A DNA stretch of 64,000 nt from SMYC01 sp963578475 (GTDB lineage Bacteria; Acidobacteriota; Vicinamibacteria; Marinacidobacterales; SMYC01), in NCBI GenBank assembly GCA_963578475.1, contig CAUZCL010000004.1, positions 87,022 through 151,021 on the forward strand, read 5' to 3'. How positions within the stretch are numbered: position 1 is the first letter of the stretch; each line of letters starts with the position of its first letter. The position numbers were made by a program, and so were the translations under genes. This document shows positions 10,002-19,785 of the stretch, in pieces. Below the pieces are notes generated by a model that was given only the letters and a program-made list of their open reading frames with translations, had not been told where the DNA came from and did not search any database.

Positions 10002-10244
10002 AATATGCATCCGAGATACTCATATAATCACTGCAGCACAGGTACAACAAGCTGTTCCATTACAACGGCTTGACCCTCATTTGACAAGTCGACACTAAAT
10101 ATCAACAATACGGGCGTTGCCGATGATGTTGTATTGCTTGAGTGCTAGGAGTCTCCTTGGTACCCTAGAAGTGATACACACCCATAGACGATCGGAACCG
10201 GCCTCAAACACTCGCGTTATCGATAACACATCGAGGTTCAGACC
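10002..10244 (+). promoter_or_regulatory. lon upstream region with possible promoter and palindrome
   Basis: A TTGACA at 10081-10086 is followed after 17 bp by AACAAT, a weak -10, giving a leader of about 130 nt. A perfect 12-bp palindrome GTTATCGATAAC lies at 10216-10227, 17 bp before the lon ATG, with GAGG as ribosome site between them. The palindrome could be an operator; no known heat-shock site was recognised. Confidence 0.3.
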
Positions 10245-12671
10245 ATGAAGCCATTCGAAGACAGCAACCGAGAAAGCGACGGCGAAATACATCGCGCCGT
10301 CCCCATCCTCCCCCTTAGAGATACTGTGATCTTTCCGCAATCGATCCTGCCATTGGCGGTCGGCCGCGAGAACACCGTTCGCCTTTTGAACGAGATCGGG
10401 GAGTCGACGGATTTCATCGGGGTCGTAACTCAGAAGGACGCTTCCATCGAATCCCCCACCGCGGCCGACCTCCATCCCGTCGGTACGAGCGTGCGCATTC
10501 ACAAATCAGTTCGGATCCCCGACGGCTCCATCCGACTCGTCGTCCAGGGCAGTTTCCGGTTCAAAGTCTTGAGCGTCATCCAGGTGAGCCCCTACATCCG
10601 CGCGGACATTCAAATAGTGGGAAGCGTTTCCAAAGCCGAGGACGCCATCGAAATCGATGCGCTCTTGAGAAACGTGCATTCCGCGTTCTCTAAAATCGTC
10701 GAGATATCTCCGCAGCTGGCCGATGAAATCGGATCGCTCGCCGCGACGTTGAACGATCCGGGACGACTTGCAGATTTCGTCGCGCAGAACCTTCCCAGCT
10801 TGGATACCGAGACCCGCCAAGAGGTGCTCGAGATCGTCGATGTGAAAGACCGCCTCACAAAGGTGCACGAAGCGCTTCTGCGCGAGCAAGAAGTTCTCGA
10901 GGTCGGCAACAAGATCGAGTCTCAAGTCAAGAACGAAGTCGGACGCACCCAGCGCGAGTACTATCTGCGCGAGCAGATGAAAGCGATCCAAAGAGAGCTC
11001 GGCGAGAACGACGACAACGTCAAGGACATCGACGAGCTGCGCGAGAAAATCCAAGAAGCGAAGATGCCCGAAGAGGCGGAGAAGGAGGCGACGCGCGAGC
11101 TGAATCGCCTCTCCAAGATCCCCCCCGCCTCCGCTGAATATACCGTCGGACGCACCTATCTCGATTGGCTCGTGCGCGTTCCCTGGGCGAAGAAGACCGA
11201 AGACGTCTACGACATCCCGAAAGCACACGAGATTCTAGAGGCCGATCACTACGACCTCGTAAAAGTAAAGGATCGCATCCTCGAGTTTCTGGCCGTGCGT
11301 AAAATGAAGCCCGACATCAAGGGGCCCATCCTATGCTTCGTGGGCCCTCCCGGCGTCGGCAAGACGAGCCTGGGGAAATCCATCGCTAAAGCGCTCGGGC
11401 GCAAGTTCGTCCGGATGAGCCTCGGCGGGATTCGCGACGAGGCAGAGATCCGCGGCCACCGGCGAACCTATATCGGAGCCCTTCCGGGACAAGTCATCCA
11501 GAACTTGTGCCGCGCGGGCACGAAGAACCCCGTGTTCATGCTCGACGAAGTCGACAAGCTCGGGATGGATTTTCGCGGCGACCCGAGCTCAGCGCTTCTC
11601 GAAGTTCTCGATCCAGAGCAGAACGACACGTTCCGGGATCACTATGTTGACCTCGCGTTCGATCTCTCGGAGGTCCTCTTCATCGCGACCGCCAACATGA
11701 TGGACCCCATCCCGCCCGCGCTCAAAGACCGTATGGAGGTCATCAACCTCGCGGGATATACCGAAGAAGAGAAGATCCAGATCGCGATTCGGCATCTCAT
11801 CCCGCGCCAGCTCGACAACCACGGCTTGACCGACGAGAAGATCGCACCCATTTTCGACCGCGAGGCGCTCTCCTCCATCATTCGCGACTATACGCGCGAA
11901 GCGGGTTTGCGTAATCTCGAGCGCGCCATTGGCGCCGTCTGCCGCAAGGCGGCCCGGAAGTTCGCCGAAGGTGAGACGAAGCCGCTTCACGCAACGGCCG
12001 AAAAGCTTCAAGAGCTCCTCGGCGCACCGACCTCGCTGTCGCGGGAGATCCACGACCGTGTCAACGTGCCGGGCGTCGTCATAGGCCTCGCTTGGACGCC
12101 CGTTGGAGGCGACATTCTGTTCGTGGAAGGCTCCAAAGTGCGCGGCGCCAAGAACCTGACCCTGACGGGACAGCTAGGCGACGTCATGAAAGAGTCAGCG
12201 AGCGCGGCCTTGACTTGGGTGCGATCGAATAGTCTCTCTCTCGGTCTCGAAGGCGACTTTTACCGCAACATGGACATTCATCTTCACGTTCCCGAAGGCT
12301 CGACGCCCAAGGACGGCCCTTCCGCTGGCGTCACGATGGTTGCGGCGCTCGTCTCGATCCTCTCGGATACGCCGGCGCGTCCCGACGTCGCCATGACGGG
12401 TGAGATCACCCTCTCGGGCCACGTGCTGCCCGTCGGCGGTATCAAAGAGAAACTGCTAGCGGCACATCGTTACGGGATCAAGGAAGTGCTGATTCCCAAG
12501 CTCAACGAGAAGGGGATGCTCGAGGACTTGCCCGAGGAGATTCGCAAAGAGCTCAAGATCCACCTCGTGTCGAGCCTCGACGAGGTACTGCCCCTCGTGT
12601 TTCCGGATCTGCCGGCCAAGATGCTCCCGCCACCGAGAGGCAAGACTTCATCCGAGATCAGGGTTCAGTAA
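10245..12671 (+). CDS. lon: ATP-dependent protease Lon
   Basis: The 808-residue cytoplasmic AAA+ serine protease degrades misfolded and regulatory proteins. The N-terminal LON substrate domain begins with VPILPLRDTVIFP. A coiled region follows, with the REQMKAIQRELGE motif. The AAA module has Walker A GPPGVGKTSLGKS, Walker B VFMLDEVDKLG and sensor residues beyond. The protease domain has the catalytic dyad in PKDGPSAGVTM (Ser near residue 693) and GGIKEKLLAA (Lys near 734). Length is normal for LonA. The next gene is a CbpA-type DnaJ, so a protein-quality-control pair. Confidence 0.97.
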   Translation: MKPFEDSNRESDGEIHRAVPILPLRDTVIFPQSILPLAVGRENTVRLLNEIGESTDFIGVVTQKDASIESPTAADLHPVGTSVRIHKSVRIPDGSIRLVVQGSFRFKVLSVIQVSPYIRADIQIVGSVSKAEDAIEIDALLRNVHSAFSKIVEISPQLADEIGSLAATLNDPGRLADFVAQNLPSLDTETRQEVLEIVDVKDRLTKVHEALLREQEVLEVGNKIESQVKNEVGRTQREYYLREQMKAIQRELGENDDNVKDIDELREKIQEAKMPEEAEKEATRELNRLSKIPPASAEYTVGRTYLDWLVRVPWAKKTEDVYDIPKAHEILEADHYDLVKVKDRILEFLAVRKMKPDIKGPILCFVGPPGVGKTSLGKSIAKALGRKFVRMSLGGIRDEAEIRGHRRTYIGALPGQVIQNLCRAGTKNPVFMLDEVDKLGMDFRGDPSSALLEVLDPEQNDTFRDHYVDLAFDLSEVLFIATANMMDPIPPALKDRMEVINLAGYTEEEKIQIAIRHLIPRQLDNHGLTDEKIAPIFDREALSSIIRDYTREAGLRNLERAIGAVCRKAARKFAEGETKPLHATAEKLQELLGAPTSLSREIHDRVNVPGVVIGLAWTPVGGDILFVEGSKVRGAKNLTLTGQLGDVMKESASAALTWVRSNSLSLGLEGDFYRNMDIHLHVPEGSTPKDGPSAGVTMVAALVSILSDTPARPDVAMTGEITLSGHVLPVGGIKEKLLAAHRYGIKEVLIPKLNEKGMLEDLPEEIRKELKIHLVSSLDEVLPLVFPDLPAKMLPPPRGKTSSEIRVQ

Positions 12672-12693
12672 CGGCTTGTAGCTGATGCGTTGA

Positions 12694-12777
12694 TAGCCGT
12701 CTAGTCCCCTGTGGTTAGTGATTGTTGGACTGTTGGTAATCGACCATTGATTACTGACACAGGGGACCGAACGGCTA
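12694..12777 (+). terminator. Long imperfect hairpin between lon and cbpA-like gene
   Basis: TAGCCGTCTAGTCCCCTGTG (from 12694) pairs with the complementary segment ending at 12777 (CACAGGGGACCGAACGGCTA), leaving a loop of about 44 bases that itself pairs partly. There is no T run after it, so it may be a processing or attenuating structure and not a simple terminator. Confidence 0.4.
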
Positions 12778-12788
12778 CAGTCGAGTAG

Positions 12789-13784
12789 ATGGACTACAAG
12801 GATTATTACCAGGTCCTAGGGATCCAGAAGACCGCGAGCGAGAAGGAGATCAAACAAGCCTTTCGCAAGTTGGCGCGGAAGTACCATCCCGACGTCAACC
12901 CGGGGGATCGCGGGGCTGAGAACAAATTCAAAGAGATCAACGAGGCCCACGAGGTTCTCTCCGATCCCGAGAAGCGCCGAAAATACAATCAGCTCGGCGC
13001 AAACTGGAAGAGGTACGAGCAATCTGCTCGGCCAAGCGGTGGTGCCGGCTTCCCTGGCTTCAACGTCGGCTTCGAAGGACCTGGCAGTGGGGGCAGCTTC
13101 TCCGATTTCTTCAGAACGTTTTTTGGCGCCGGGATGGACGTGGACGACCTCTTCGGCCGGTCCGGGGGCGGATCTCGCGGCGGACGACCGAGGGGTGCAC
13201 CACGCGGCTTCGGTGCAGCGCCTCCCTCTGCCGCCCAGAGAGGCCGCGACGTGACGGCCAGCATCAACATCACGCTAGAGGAGTCGCATGACGGCACGGT
13301 TCGACGGCTTTCGGTTGAGCGTGCGGGCGGGACAGACGTCATCGAAGTGAAAATCCCGAAAGGGGTGAAGGACGGCTCCAAAGTGCGCGTTGCCGGCAAA
13401 GGCGAGCCTTTAGGATCGGGCAAGTCGAAAGACCTCTACCTCGAAGTCAAAATGGTCCCGCACAAGATCTATCAGCGTGACGGAGACGACTTGTCGCTCG
13501 AATTGCCGGTGACCTTCGCCGAGGCGGCACTCGGCGCGGCAATCGAAGTGCCCACCTTGCCTGGCAAAGCCCGCATCAAATTGCCAAAAGGCTCTCAAAC
13601 AGGTCGGCGCATGCGGCTCAAAGGTAAAGGCATGCCAAAGTTCAAGGGGAGCGGTCACGGCGATTTATTCGCGAAGCTCATGGTCGTTGTGCCGAAAGAC
13701 CTCGAAAAGCGAGAAAAAGAGCTCGTGGAAGAGCTCGCCACCCTGAGCAAACAGAATCCGCGAGCGCATCTCGGGTGCTCGTAA
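12789..13784 (+). CDS. DnaJ-class co-chaperone, CbpA type (no zinc finger)
   Basis: This 331-residue J-domain protein stimulates DnaK ATPase. The J domain (about residues 1-68) contains the HPDV motif between helices. A Gly/Phe-rich linker follows (residues 80-140). The C-terminal DnaJ client-binding barrels run from about 155 to 320. The CXXCXGXG zinc repeats present in the second DnaJ of this window are absent, which places it with CbpA. It lies downstream of lon, separated by a long hairpin, and is followed by ddl 2 bp after its stop. Confidence 0.9.
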   Translation: MDYKDYYQVLGIQKTASEKEIKQAFRKLARKYHPDVNPGDRGAENKFKEINEAHEVLSDPEKRRKYNQLGANWKRYEQSARPSGGAGFPGFNVGFEGPGSGGSFSDFFRTFFGAGMDVDDLFGRSGGGSRGGRPRGAPRGFGAAPPSAAQRGRDVTASINITLEESHDGTVRRLSVERAGGTDVIEVKIPKGVKDGSKVRVAGKGEPLGSGKSKDLYLEVKMVPHKIYQRDGDDLSLELPVTFAEAALGAAIEVPTLPGKARIKLPKGSQTGRRMRLKGKGMPKFKGSGHGDLFAKLMVVVPKDLEKREKELVEELATLSKQNPRAHLGCS

Positions 13785-13786
13785 GG

Positions 13787-14815
13787 ATGGCTGCGGTCAT
13801 CATTCTTTTCGGAGGAGACGGAAGCGAGCATCGTGTCTCCGTCGCGTCGGCGCAGAACGTCGCCTCGCATCTCGCCGAGGCAAAGCTGTGGTTTCATACT
13901 CGCGACGGAGCGGTGCAGGATGTCGAGCGAGACGCCTTGCTCAGATTCGAGCGGGCCTTCGAGCGCGATTTCTCGCCGACGCCACGCACGATCTGGGCGG
14001 ATATCGGCCGCGCTTTCGAGGACGACGTGGCCCGGGAATCCGTTTTCGTTCTCGCCCTTCACGGCGGCTCCGGTGAGAACGGTACGCTCCAAAGGCGACT
14101 CGAGACACTTGGGTTTGCCTTTACCGGCTCAGGAGCAGAGGCGAGTTGCGCCGCCTTCGACAAAGTCCATGCCCGCCAAGCTCTCGCCCTGCGAGGGGTG
14201 CGCGTGGCCGACGCCTGTCTCGTGGACGGCAACCGTGCCACGCACGAGAAGCTCGCCCGCCTCTTCGAGACTCACGGGAAAGTGGTAGTGAAACCGGTCG
14301 CCGACGGCTCGAGTCATGGCGTACGGTTCATCGAGACGGAAAAGGATCTCAACGAGGTCATCGTCGACCTGCGAAGCCGGGGGCGCAGCACGGTGTTCGC
14401 CGAAGCGTTCATCACCGGGCGAGAGCTCACGGTCGGCCTTTGCGAGAGTGCTGACGGCCCAACGGCTCTGCCGTGCTCGGAGGTCCGTTTGGACGAGGGT
14501 CGGACCTTCGACTACGAAGGAAAGTATCTCGGGAAAGGCACGCGCGAGCTGACGCCTGCGCCCGTATCGGACGATGTTGCTTCCGCCGCTCAGAGCGTCG
14601 CTCTGACGGCGCACGAAGCGCTCGGCTGCTTCGGCTATTCCCGAACCGACATCATTATCCCTGACGGACCCGATCGAAGCCCGGTGTTCCTCGAGCTCAA
14701 TACACTTCCTGGACTCACCGCGGCCTCTTTCATCCCTCAGCAGCTCGAAGCAGCGGGGATCACGATGGACGCGTTTCTCGCGCGCCAGATCGAGCTTGCA
14801 CGCTCCCGACCTTAA
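13787..14815 (+). CDS. ddl: D-alanine--D-alanine ligase
   Basis: This ATP-grasp ligase makes D-Ala-D-Ala for peptidoglycan precursors. The ATG at 13787 gives 342 residues; a GTG at 13775 would overlap the preceding gene and adds only four residues. Motifs include GGDGSEHRVSVASA at the N-terminus, LHGGSGENG, the ATP-binding VKPVADGSSHGV near residue 170, and the ELNTLPGLT signature near 305 with the metal ligands. It sits just behind the cbpA-like gene, an unusual neighbour; the peptidoglycan link is to PBP1A upstream. Confidence 0.93.
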   Translation: MAAVIILFGGDGSEHRVSVASAQNVASHLAEAKLWFHTRDGAVQDVERDALLRFERAFERDFSPTPRTIWADIGRAFEDDVARESVFVLALHGGSGENGTLQRRLETLGFAFTGSGAEASCAAFDKVHARQALALRGVRVADACLVDGNRATHEKLARLFETHGKVVVKPVADGSSHGVRFIETEKDLNEVIVDLRSRGRSTVFAEAFITGRELTVGLCESADGPTALPCSEVRLDEGRTFDYEGKYLGKGTRELTPAPVSDDVASAAQSVALTAHEALGCFGYSRTDIIIPDGPDRSPVFLELNTLPGLTAASFIPQQLEAAGITMDAFLARQIELARSRP

Positions 14816-14932
14816 ATCGCTGTCCGTGGTTGCACGGCTATCGAGAGCGCATTAACATGAATCTAACGTTGCCGTTCCATTCTAGACGAATCACTACATC
14901 ACCGTAGTCCTAGCACATCCGACCCAACCTGT

Positions 14933-16717
14933 ATGGCTAGTAAAGACCCCCAGGCCAAGACGCGCAAAACTACGACCGCACATAAACACGGAGGCTTGAA
15001 AGAGCTTCCGGCAACGGCGCTCTGCGGCAATGACATCACCTCATCGGTGCTCTATGTCTCCGCACTCTCCATCATCGCCGGCGGCAAATGGGCCTGCCTA
15101 TCGCTTCTTATCGTCGCCGCCGTGTTGTTCCTCTTCCGCGGTATCTATGCCGAAGTGGTCGGTGCCCTACCGCTCAACGGAGGAGCGTATAACGCGCTCT
15201 TGAACACCACGAGCAAGAGATGGGCTTCCATCGCGGCATGCTTGACGATCCTCTCCTATATGGCCACCGCCGTTATCTCCGCGGGCGAAGCCATGCACTA
15301 CGCGCATGGGCTCTGGCACGGGCTGAACATATTCTGGGCCACGATCTTTCTGATGACCATCTTCATGGTCCTCACGATCATCGGAATCCAGGAATCGTCG
15401 CGCGTTTCCGTCGGCATCTTTCTCTTTCACCTCGCGAGCTTGACCCTTCTCGTCGCGGTGATCGGCATCTACTTGTCGCGCAACGGTCTCTCGGTCCTCT
15501 TGCTCAATATGGACACACCGCCGCCGAGCGGAAGTGTGCCGAAAGCCCTGTTTTACGGCTTTGCCGCGGCGCTACTCGGGATCTCCGGGTTCGAGAGCTC
15601 GTCCAATTTTGTGGAAGAGCAGGCCGAAGGTGTGTTCCCGAAAACGCTCCGCAATATGTGGGTGGCGGTCAGTGTTTTCAATCCGTTGATGGCCTTTCTC
15701 GCGCTCGCCATCGTCCCCATCGGGGAGGTGGGCGCGCATCAAGAAGATCTCCTGGCGCATATGGGAAATCTCGCGGGCGGCCAATGGCTGTCTTATATCG
15801 TCTCTATAGATGCCACGCTAGTCTTGAGCGGCGCGGTCCTGACCTCCTTCATAGGCGTCACCGGGCTCATAAAGCGAATGACCCTCGACCGCGTGCTACC
15901 TCAGTTTCTTCTGCGCACGAACAGGTGCGGCACTACACATTGGATCATCCTGGTCTTTTTCCTGCTCGCCATATCGGTGCATTTCATCACCCAAGGAGAG
16001 ATTGGGGCCCTCGCAGGTGTGTACACGATCTCCTTTCTTTCGGTGATGGCGCTTTTCGGGATCGGCAACGTTCTTTTGAAAGTGAAACGCGCCAGGCTCC
16101 CACGGCCGTCGAGAGCGCCCTGGCCCGTGGTCCTTCTCGGCATCGCCGCAGTGCTCGTGGGTCTCGCCGGCAATTACCTCAGCAACCCGGAATATTTCTG
16201 GGTGTTCCTCCAATATTTCATCCCCACCGTGCTCGTAGCCTTCGTGATGCTCGGACGCATCGGGTTGCTCAAAGTTTGTCTGTATTTTATCCGACGGATC
16301 AGCCAGACCATCGCCGGGATCACCTCGTCTCTGGCCAAAGGTCTTCATGACAAGATCGACGAAATCAACTCGCAGCAGATCGTCTTTTTTACCCGCGGCG
16401 ACAGCATCAACAACTTGAACGAAGCGATGCTATACGTGCGCAACAACGAACATACCAATAGTGTCAAGGTCGTGACGGTGGTCGAGGACGAAAAAGACGT
16501 GCCGCCGAGACTGAAAAAAGACCTCGAGTTCCTCGACGAGGCTTATCCCGAGATCGACATCGAGTTCGTCGTTCACATAGGGGAGTTCGGCCCCAAGCTC
16601 ATCAAGAAGCTTTCCAAAGAATGGAACATCCCGGCGAATTTCATGTTCATCGCCTCGCACGGCGACCACTTCCTCTACGGCTTGGCCGAGCTGGGTGGCG
16701 TTCGTCTCATTATCTAG
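14933..16717 (+). CDS. APC superfamily amino acid permease with C-terminal soluble domain
   Basis: This 594-residue inner-membrane transporter has about 12 hydrophobic segments from residue 30 to 445. The first helices carry the APC-type unwound region (LNGGAYNALLN). The substrate is probably an amino acid or amine; it cannot be specified. The last 150 residues are soluble, beginning at DKIDEINSQQIVFFTRG and running as alternating beta/alpha units to the end, resembling a nucleotide-binding universal-stress-like regulatory domain; this last point is inference. The gene converges with prfB, leaving only 5 bp between them. Confidence 0.85.
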   Translation: MASKDPQAKTRKTTTAHKHGGLKELPATALCGNDITSSVLYVSALSIIAGGKWACLSLLIVAAVLFLFRGIYAEVVGALPLNGGAYNALLNTTSKRWASIAACLTILSYMATAVISAGEAMHYAHGLWHGLNIFWATIFLMTIFMVLTIIGIQESSRVSVGIFLFHLASLTLLVAVIGIYLSRNGLSVLLLNMDTPPPSGSVPKALFYGFAAALLGISGFESSSNFVEEQAEGVFPKTLRNMWVAVSVFNPLMAFLALAIVPIGEVGAHQEDLLAHMGNLAGGQWLSYIVSIDATLVLSGAVLTSFIGVTGLIKRMTLDRVLPQFLLRTNRCGTTHWIILVFFLLAISVHFITQGEIGALAGVYTISFLSVMALFGIGNVLLKVKRARLPRPSRAPWPVVLLGIAAVLVGLAGNYLSNPEYFWVFLQYFIPTVLVAFVMLGRIGLLKVCLYFIRRISQTIAGITSSLAKGLHDKIDEINSQQIVFFTRGDSINNLNEAMLYVRNNEHTNSVKVVTVVEDEKDVPPRLKKDLEFLDEAYPEIDIEFVVHIGEFGPKLIKKLSKEWNIPANFMFIASHGDHFLYGLAELGGVRLII

Positions 16718-16722
16718 GCAGC

Positions 16723-17818
16723 CTACCCTTCGCGGCGGATCAGGAGGAAGGCTTTGATGAACGGGTCGAGGTCGCCATCCATTACGCGATCGACGTCGCC
16801 TACCTCGACTTTGGTGCGGTGGTCCTTGACCATGCGGTAGGGCTGGAACACGTAGGAACGGATTTGGTTCCCCCAGGCGATGTCCTTCTTGCTGTCGTGC
16901 ATGGCGTCGACCTTCTCTTGTTTTTCTCTCATCTTAAGGTCGTATAGACGCGCCCGAAGTACCTTCATCGCCATATCTTTGTTCCGATGCTGGGAGCGCT
17001 CGTTCTGACACTGTGTGACGATGCCTGTCGGAAGATGTGTGATCCGGACGGCGGAATCCGTGACGTTCACGTGCTGTCCGCCCTTGCCACTCGAGCGATA
17101 GGTATCTATGCGCAAATCCTTTTCGTTGATGTCTACCACAACGTCATCGTCAATCTCGGGGAAAACGAAAAGCGACGCAAAGGAAGTGTGCCTTCTCTTC
17201 GCCGCATCGAAAGGCGAGATTCGCACGAGGCGGTGGACGCCCACCTCCGCGCTCAGATAGCCGTAGGCGTAAGGACCCGTGACCGTGAACGTGGCACTCT
17301 TGAGCCCAGCCTCTTCCCCCTCCTGGTAGTCGATCATCTCGGTCTCGAAACCGCGGCTCTCCGCCCAGCGCAGATACATGCGCAGCAGCATCTCCGCCCA
17401 GTCCTGAGATTCTGTGCCGCCCGCCCCCGGGTGGATGCTGACGATGGCACTCGTGGCGTCGTTCTCTCCGCCTAGAAGTTTTTGAAACTCGGCGGCCTCG
17501 ACTTCCTCCTGCCACGCGTCGAGATGGGTGATGAGATCATCGGTAACGTTCTCCCCTTCCCGCGCCCATTCCACGAGCGTGCTCACTTCTTCTTCGCAGT
17601 CGTTGAGCTTCTCGATGAGATCGAGATCGGTACGAAGACGGCTCCGCTCCCGGGAGAGTTCCTGACCTTTTCCCCCTTGGGACCAGATGTTGGGATCAGA
17701 GAGTTTTTGATCGAGCTCGTGAATAGATTTTTCTAGGGCAGCTTGGTCAAAGATAGCCTCGAACATCGCGGGCGCGACGGCCGAGATTTTCTGAACGCTC
17801 GAGAAGATCCTCAATCAT
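16723..17818 (-). CDS. prfB: Peptide chain release factor 2, expressed by programmed +1 frameshift
   Basis: RF2 ends translation at UGA and UAA. The SPF stop-recognition tripeptide (RISPFDAAKRRHTSF) and the GGQ hydrolysis motif (SSGKGGQHVN) are both present. A zero-frame leader starts at the ATG at 17818 and encodes 23 residues ending RDVRGYL, followed by TGA at 17749-17747. The slip site is CTT TGA C, and after a +1 shift the protein continues DQAALEKSIHELDQKL, giving about 364 residues. The leader end RGYL matches the classical E. coli site, and a GAGG lies just before TATCTTTGAC as the stimulating Shine-Dalgarno-like element. Annotating only the downstream frame (start 17814) misses the true N-terminus. 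It follows the SPOR gene by 28 bp. Confidence 0.95.
17746..17762 (-). promoter_or_regulatory. prfB autoregulatory +1 frameshift site
   Basis: On the minus strand the sequence CGAGGCTATCTTTGACC has the CTT slippery codon (17752-17750), the TGA (17749-17747) and C as the following base, the weakest UGA context. Low RF2 makes termination slow and favours the shift, so RF2 controls its own level. Confidence 0.92.
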
Positions 17819-17846
17819 GATATTCGCTCGCTCCGTGATCTTGATG

Positions 17847-18464
17847 CTACTGCGTGATGTAGGGTTTGAACCTTTCCTCGTCGCGAAGCTTCTGGACGAC
17901 CCTTTCCGCTTCGGCACGCGTCGCAAAGCGACCTACACGCACGCGATGTAGCCCAGCCTCACCGCCAGCCTCCATATACGTGCGATAGTTCTTGTTCTTG
18001 AGTCTGGACAAGAGAGACTGCGCCGCATCCTCGGTCTTTAGCGCTACGACTTGAACGGCAAAAGCACCTTCAGCGCCGCCAAGTGTCGCCACCCGCCGCA
18101 CCGGAGCTCGCTTGGGCGAAGGCGGGGGCTCGCGCCTCGCCTTGCGCAGCATCGTTTCCGGACTGTCGGATTTAACCGTCTCGAGCTTGCTTTGCACCTT
18201 GCCGGTATCCAGCCGATCAGGGTAATCGAGCTTCGGCTTATCCGCACTCGCTCTCGCTTTGATCTTCTCCGCGGATTGCGTCAACGTTCCGTCGGCGATG
18301 TCGTTGGGCACAGCGGCAAGCGTCGCATCCCGGACACCCCTGCCCACCATCACGCCGCAGAGGAAAACGACTACCGCGATGGCTAGGGTCGCCATGAAGA
18401 AAAAGACCAACTGCTTGTTGTTCAGCTGGACTTCGTAATACGCCCCATCATCGTATTCGGCCAT
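17847..18464 (-). CDS. SPOR domain cell-envelope protein
   Basis: The start at 18464 is supported by AGGAG upstream; the longer reading frame to 18596 has no such site. The 205-residue product has a short acidic cytoplasmic tail, one membrane segment (about residues 18-40) and a basic Pro-rich linker. A C-terminal SPOR domain (about 130-205; FAVQVVALKTEDAAQSLLSRLK and VRVGRFATRAEAERV) binds glycan strands lacking stem peptides at division septa. Topology is that of FtsN-like type II proteins. It is the upstream partner of prfB in one transcription unit. Confidence 0.85.
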   Translation of the reverse strand: MAEYDDGAYYEVQLNNKQLVFFFMATLAIAVVVFLCGVMVGRGVRDATLAAVPNDIADGTLTQSAEKIKARASADKPKLDYPDRLDTGKVQSKLETVKSDSPETMLRKARREPPPSPKRAPVRRVATLGGAEGAFAVQVVALKTEDAAQSLLSRLKNKNYRTYMEAGGEAGLHRVRVGRFATRAEAERVVQKLRDEERFKPYITQ

Positions 18465-18680
18465 CTCACTACCAACTCCTTTGACCCCAAAAGCTAATAT
18501 CTTACTTGAGACTAAGTATTCTAACCCAATATCAACATTGAAGGGGGAAATTCTTATCGTGGCTGCTCGCAGACCCGGCCTAGCGGGCTCAAGCACTAGA
18601 TTGCCAGGTAAACCTGAAAGCGTTCTAAATCCAGTCCTGACTCAGGATGCTCGTCGCTACAGCTTCCTGCTCGCTCTTGC
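18465..18680. repeat. Intergenic region with dispersed repeat copy 2 (block A only)
   Basis: GCCAGGTAAACCTGAAAGCG begins at 18603 and the match continues to 18633. It is identical over 31 bases to 36715-36745. The core contains AGGT-AA-ACCT, a short palindrome. Block B seen in the other two copies was not found here. Confidence 0.7.
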
Positions 18681-19742
18681 CTAACTGACGACCAATCTCG
18701 AGAAGGAGGGCGCATAGGTGAGCTCGTTGAGCCCATCAACAAGGACAGCCCTCTTAGCCTCGTGTGGCTTGTCGCCTAGATTCTGAAGCAGCTGGTCGAA
18801 ATCCACTCGCCCGGCCGTGCCGAGCTCCACGCTCTCGAAGAGAAGCGGGAACTGCGTGGTGACGTCGGCCATAACGCCCGAGCTGAACTCGAGGGCCGCT
18901 TCGCCTTCGAGCTTGCGGCTGAGATAATTACAAACGCGCTCGAAGTTGCGGTTGTAGTGCTCGACCACTTCCTGGAGCTCGTACTCGAGCTCGATACCGC
19001 GTTTTTCCGATTCGTGCGTACCGCCGCGCTCGACAACGCCAGCGGCGAGAAGACCGAAGAGGATGCGCAAGGTCTCGAAGTTCGGCAGATAGCTCATCGT
19101 GAGAATCTGCTCGACGTTGATGCGTCCGTTCACGAGCGAATGGACATGAGATTCGTCTTCGTCGAGGCTCAGTTTGTAGATCAAACCGTCGGCATCGTCC
19201 GACGGTCGCAAGACGGCTTCGAGCGGGCCGACCCCAGCATACATCCGCGTAAAATCCTTGAGCCGACGAATGCCTTCCAGGATGACGTTCTCGGAGTCGA
19301 GATCGAGCACCATCGGCCCGTCAGCGGTGAGGTCCTTGATCACGAACTCGTACTCGCCGCGAGTCCACACGAACAAGCTATAGACGATCGCTTCCGCGTG
19401 CCGATGGATGGCAACGAAAAGATCATCCGGGGTAATGATGCCCTGCTCGACGAGCACGGCGCCGAGCTTCTTGTCCGGCTGTATTTTCTTGCTCGCCTCG
19501 AGGAACTGCCGAACCGTGATTTTGCCCGTCTTCAGCAAGAACTCGCCGAGCCGATCGTCCTGTACGTTCGACATCGCGTAGATGATGGGGCCTTCTTTGA
19601 AGTAAATGGCCTTCCATCGTCCAGCGTCGTGGAAATTGAGAATCCCTATCTCTTTGCTCCGGCTGATCGAAGCGAGTAGCTCGGGCAGGCTCGACTCGGA
19701 CAAAGAGCCACGAATCGTCAGCTCTTCGGCTGGCATGGTCAT
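18681..19742 (-). CDS. DUF4388 (PATAN-like) domain protein
   Basis: The 353-residue protein opens with GSLSESSLPELLASISRSKEIGILNF and GRWKAIYFKEGPIIYAMSN, characteristic of DUF4388/PATAN domains that act in two-component or gliding-motility signalling. The middle region (GAVLVEQGIITPDDLF, residues 95-115) resembles a type II secretion/pilus assembly N-terminal fold. No DNA-binding or receiver domain is visible. It is the last gene after nfeD and slipin with a 43-bp gap, so likely the end of that operon. Confidence 0.8.
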   Translation of the reverse strand: MTMPAEELTIRGSLSESSLPELLASISRSKEIGILNFHDAGRWKAIYFKEGPIIYAMSNVQDDRLGEFLLKTGKITVRQFLEASKKIQPDKKLGAVLVEQGIITPDDLFVAIHRHAEAIVYSLFVWTRGEYEFVIKDLTADGPMVLDLDSENVILEGIRRLKDFTRMYAGVGPLEAVLRPSDDADGLIYKLSLDEDESHVHSLVNGRINVEQILTMSYLPNFETLRILFGLLAAGVVERGGTHESEKRGIELEYELQEVVEHYNRNFERVCNYLSRKLEGEAALEFSSGVMADVTTQFPLLFESVELGTAGRVDFDQLLQNLGDKPHEAKRAVLVDGLNELTYAPSFSRLVVS

Positions 19743-19785
19743 GAAAGCTCCTCCTGGAAGCCCCGCATGGTTCTAGCCCTGGCTA

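Noticed and set aside
15220..16350. 376-residue alternative frame inside the APC permease gene
   Set aside because: Out-of-frame translation of a clear membrane transporter; Arg/His-rich and without domain similarity.
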